Translations under genes and position numbers: made by a program | Notes under the pieces: generated by a model | Databases searched by the model: none | What the model saw: the letters and a program-made list of their open reading frames with translations, nothing else | Told to the model about the DNA's origin: nothing | In this document: one piece after another, positions 6,441 through 8,201 of the stretch | Numbering within the stretch: position 1 is the stretch's first letter | How the letters are laid out: each line of letters starts with the position of its first letter | DNA from: DATKMS01 sp041497995 | GTDB lineage: Bacteria > Desulfobacterota > Binatia > HRBIN30 | NCBI GenBank assembly: GCA_041497995.1 | Contig: JBGQHM010000303.1 | Location: forward strand, 1 to 8,201 | Direction: 5' to 3' | Length of the DNA stretch: 8,201 nucleotides

Positions 6441-6818
6441 CTACCGCTCAGCGCGGGAATGCAGCACCGCATTGACGACACGAAAGATCTTCGCGACCAC
6501 GGCATCCGTCTGTGCCAGAACCTCAACATTCGTGAACCGTAACACCCGCAGCCCCATTCCTGACAGCGCCACCGTACGCTGCGCGTCGGCTGCCCGGTGC
6601 GCGGGTTCGAAATGCTGGCCACCGTCTACCTCGATGACCAGGTCCGCCTTCGGTGCGTAGAAGTCGACGATGGAGTTGCCCAGCGGTTTCTGACGATAGA
6701 ACTGGACACCCAGCACTTGTTTGCCGCGCAGACGCGCCCACAGGCGCCGTTCGGCAGCCGTCAGGTTTGAGCGGAGCTGGCGCGAGGGCTGCTTCAGGGT
6801 GCGGTTGTATGGGAGCAT
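6441..6818 (-). CDS. DUF559 family protein, Vsr-like PD-(D/E)XK endonuclease fold
   Basis: A 125-residue protein with the full DUF559 pattern: RQLRSNLTAAERRLWARLR (13-31), FYRQKPLGNSIVDFYAP (40-56), LVIEVDGGQHF (60-70), then an R at 81 and GLRVLRFTNVEVL (89-101). The family is related to the very-short-patch repair endonuclease Vsr. The candidate catalytic set is D52, E63, D65 and Q68 or H69. No member has a settled role to my knowledge; DNA nicking or cleavage is inferred from the fold. Length is normal and the ORF is intact. It stands alone between two inverted 47-bp palindromic repeats and has no partner methylase in view. The ATG at 6818 gives MLPYNRTLKQPSRQLRSNLT, a typical start for the family. 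Confidence 0.9.
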   Translation of the reverse strand: MLPYNRTLKQPSRQLRSNLTAAERRLWARLRGKQVLGVQFYRQKPLGNSIVDFYAPKADLVIEVDGGQHFEPAHRAADAQRTVALSGMGLRVLRFTNVEVLAQTDAVVAKIFRVVNAVLHSRAER

Positions 6819-6861
6819 CGGCCGGCGGTGGTGGAAATTAGCCGTGACGGCACGGTGCAGT

Positions 6862-6908
6862 CAAATCCCCCGCTCACTTCGTTCGCTGCCCCCTTTTTCA
6901 AAGGGGGC
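6862..6908 (-). repeat. 47-bp palindromic repeat, copy 2 (inverted)
   Basis: It is the reverse complement of copy 1 in its outer 34 bases: CAAATCCCCCG, a 13-base variable middle, CT, then the same 9-bp hairpin with a TTC loop (6888-6908). The middle (CTCACTTCGTTCG) differs from copy 1 and pairs poorly. It sits 43 bases upstream of the DUF559 start, so the two copies bracket the gene as a 531-bp unit. Confidence 0.9.
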
Positions 6909-6922
6909 AGCCAGGGCATTCA

Positions 6923-7043
6923 GAGGCTGTCTCAAAACTCCGGCAGCCAGGGACGGCTGCCGCCACCGATGCTTTACACATTGAAGAATCAGCCGGTGGC
7001 TGCAGGCCTCTGTGCCTGCAGCGCCGGGTTTTGAGACAGCCTC
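6923..7043. mobile_element. MITE-like element, 121 bp, with terminal inverted repeats and TTCA duplication
   Basis: GAGGCTGTCTCAAAAC (6923-6938) is exactly the reverse complement of GTTTTGAGACAGCCTC (7028-7043), a 16-bp perfect terminal repeat. Pairing resumes as CCGGC with GCCGG after one unpaired T. TTCA flanks both sides directly (6919-6922 and 7044-7047), as expected for a target-site duplication. There is no transposase inside, so movement would need one elsewhere in the genome. Three further perfect stems fill the interior: 6941-6948 with 6955-6962, 6962-6968 with 6994-7000, and 7000-7007 with 7014-7021. The whole can therefore fold into a four-way cloverleaf. I do not assign an IS family. 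Confidence 0.85.
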
Positions 7044-7160
7044 TTCATGGCCGAGGGCTGTGCTGCGCCACCAAGACTGAGGGGTTACGGGAGCACAGAC
7101 TCCGGCTGTTGCGCGACGGGTCTTGCACAAGAAGTCCAGCACGAGCCCTTCGCCGCCGGC

Positions 7161-7215
7161 GCGCAGCGGTTGAAACCGCGCGCTACCAAAGGCGCCAAGC
7201 CTGCCTGCGCAGGCT
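7161..7215. repeat. Pair of REP-like hairpins downstream of the ABC permease
   Basis: The first hairpin, 7161-7183, is GCGC, bulged A, GCGGT, loop TGAA, ACCGC, GCGC. The second, 7198-7215, is AGCCTGC, loop CTGC, GCAGGCT. They lie 38-92 bases past the permease stop. Neither is followed by a U-tract on the minus strand, so they look more like intergenic palindromes than a classical terminator, although they may still stabilise the 3' end of the permease mRNA. Confidence 0.5.
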
Positions 7216-7252
7216 CCCACCCCCGCCAGCGTAGATTGCTCGAGTGACGGCT

Positions 7253-8201
7253 TTACCGGTTCAGGCTGAAGCGTTCGTCAGCGATGCGATACACGCGACG
7301 CCACAGCGTGCGGTTGAGCGTTACTAGCGCCAACGACATGGTCAGCACGCCGGCGGCGAGTAGCGGAAAGTTGGCGGCTGCCGTCGCTTCGGTGATCAAC
7401 GAGCCGAGACCGGGTGCAATCAGGGTCTCACCGCGGAAGCGCACGTACTCGGCGACGATGCTGGCGTTCCAGGCGCCGCCGGCGGCGGTGATCAAGCCGG
7501 TGACCAGGTATGGAAACACGGCGGGGAGATACAGCGTGCGCCAGCGTGCCCAGCGGCTGAGCCCATAGATCGTCGCGACTTCCTGCAGATCCTGCGGCAT
7601 CGCCCCGGCGCCGGCGAGGACGTTGAACAGGATGTACCACTGCGAGCCCAGCAGCATCAGCATGACGCAGCCCCACGAGAAGTTCGCACCCGCGGCAATG
7701 AGCATCAGCGTCACGAGCGGGAAGACCATCGGCGCCGGGAACGCTGCCGCGACCTGAATGACCGGCTGCAAGGCGCGAACCCGGCGCGGCGACAGACCAA
7801 TCCAGATGCCGACGGGCAGTGCCCAGAGCACCCCGAGCGCCAGGGCGGAGTAGGTGCGCAAGAAGGTCAGCCCGAGCGCGCCCGCGAGCCGCAGCCATTC
7901 GCCACCTGTCAATGCGCTCAGCAGAAGCACGAGGCGCAGCGCACCCCACGCAGCCAGCGCAACGCACGCCGCCCCGACCGCCCGTCCAACGAAGGCGAAC
8001 GGGGATGCCTGCGTGTTGGCTGTGTCTGTTTCCCCGTCTGCGAGTTTTCGAGGTTCAATGAGTGCCAAGAGGTGCGCGACACCCACCTCGATCCACGGGA
8101 TGAGGCGCGAGCGGCGCAGCAGATCGAGCACCCAGGAGGTAGGAACGTCAACGGCTTCGGTCTCCTCCACCTTGAACTTCTGCGCCCAGGCCAGCGCCGG
8201 C
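7253..8201 (-). CDS. ABC transporter permease, C-terminal half (NitT/TauT-like, probably duplicated-permease type)
   Basis: The frame is open at the right edge; the visible 315 residues end at a TAA at 7255. A GTG at 8170 lies inside the frame, but the sequence before it (PALAWAQKFK) continues naturally, so I treat the gene as running on. A hydrophilic linker (visible residues about 15-65) leads to a membrane part with one helix (about 70-97) and then a full binding-protein-dependent permease domain. Its cytoplasmic loop that contacts the ATPase is EVATIYGLSRW through LP (about 207-226). The ending (EYVRFRGETLIAPGLG, then ANFPLLAAGVLTMS) resembles the SsuC/TauC group. A linker before a complete permease domain is what the fused two-permease proteins (COG4986, anion transport) show. 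The substrate is unknown. An ATPase partner is expected but is not in the window. Confidence 0.88.
   Translation of the reverse strand, partial: PALAWAQKFKVEETEAVDVPTSWVLDLLRRSRLIPWIEVGVAHLLALIEPRKLADGETDTANTQASPFAFVGRAVGAACVALAAWGALRLVLLLSALTGGEWLRLAGALGLTFLRTYSALALGVLWALPVGIWIGLSPRRVRALQPVIQVAAAFPAPMVFPLVTLMLIAAGANFSWGCVMLMLLGSQWYILFNVLAGAGAMPQDLQEVATIYGLSRWARWRTLYLPAVFPYLVTGLITAAGGAWNASIVAEYVRFRGETLIAPGLGSLITEATAAANFPLLAAGVLTMSLALVTLNRTLWRRVYRIADERFSLNR

Larger units (their letters stand above)
6819..7252. other. Gene-free repeat island
   Basis: This 434-base stretch contains no gene I accept. It holds the second 47-bp palindromic repeat, the 121-bp inverted-repeat element and two REP-like hairpins. 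An open frame through 6861-7220 on the minus strand reads across these repeats; its translation (SARFQPLRAGGEG, EKGGSERSERG) is what such repeats give when translated and is not a protein family. The part from 7048 to 7160 shows nothing I can name. Confidence 0.75.

Noticed and set aside
6158..6622. Minus-strand frame of 154 codons overlapping both the DUF559 and secreted-protein genes
   Set aside because: It overlaps two better supported genes in another frame and reads through the palindromic repeat.
6906..6952. 11-bp direct repeat GGCAGCCAGGG at 6906-6916 and 6942-6952
   Set aside because: One copy lies inside the MITE and one outside, so it could tempt a different boundary call, but the 16-bp terminal repeats with TTCA flanks explain the element better. 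It is probably chance in GC-rich DNA.
6861..7220. Minus-strand open frame of 119 codons across the repeat island
   Set aside because: It is made by translating the 47-bp repeat and the MITE; no ribosome-binding site or protein family supports it.
1..8201. CRISPR array, tRNA or rRNA genes
   Set aside because: No regularly spaced repeats and no tRNA or rRNA signature were seen on either strand. The cloverleaf at 6923-7043 lacks tRNA-conserved bases and has transposon-type ends.

Overview
The window reads as chromosomal DNA of a GC-rich, Gram-negative bacterium. The support is a recognisable outer-membrane porin C-terminus, a secreted protein with a clear signal peptide, and proteobacterial-looking metabolic and ABC-transport genes. 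I cannot fix the lineage; a proteobacterium or a related uncultured phylum is my guess. Every gene I accept lies on the minus strand, so transcription runs from right to left.

The most informative block is 1-4806. A likely promoter (about 4776-4806) precedes an RNA that matches the fluoride riboswitch (crcB motif, 4703-4752). This is followed directly by a hairpin that would bury the ribosome-binding site of the first gene (4684-4709). Four tightly packed genes come next: a bacterial dynamin-like GTPase (2937-4679), enolase (1619-2902), an MFS transporter whose ATG overlaps the enolase TGA (354-1622), and a DUF190/PII-like protein cut by the left edge (1-326). Fluoride inhibits enolase, and DUF190 genes often sit beside crcB/Fluc fluoride-channel genes. 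I therefore read the block as a fluoride-tolerance operon: a new supply of enolase, a candidate exporter, a PII-like partner of a channel that may lie just left of the window, and, unexpectedly, a membrane-remodelling type GTPase as the first gene.

Between 4864 and 6177 are three smaller items: the C-terminal remnant of an OprB-like porin with no N-terminal part, a 121-residue protein with two membrane segments whose stop codon abuts that remnant in the same frame, and a secreted 170-residue protein of unknown function.

From 6378 to 7252 is a repeat island. A DUF559 (Vsr-like PD-(D/E)XK) gene is bracketed by two inverted 47-bp palindromic repeats. Beside it is a 121-bp MITE-like element with 16-bp perfect terminal inverted repeats, a 4-bp TTCA duplication and an interior that can fold into a cloverleaf. 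Two further REP-like hairpins follow.

The right end (7253-8201) is the C-terminal half of an ABC permease of the NitT/TauT-like type, probably the duplicated-permease form (COG4986). It continues beyond the window and has no visible link to the fluoride block.
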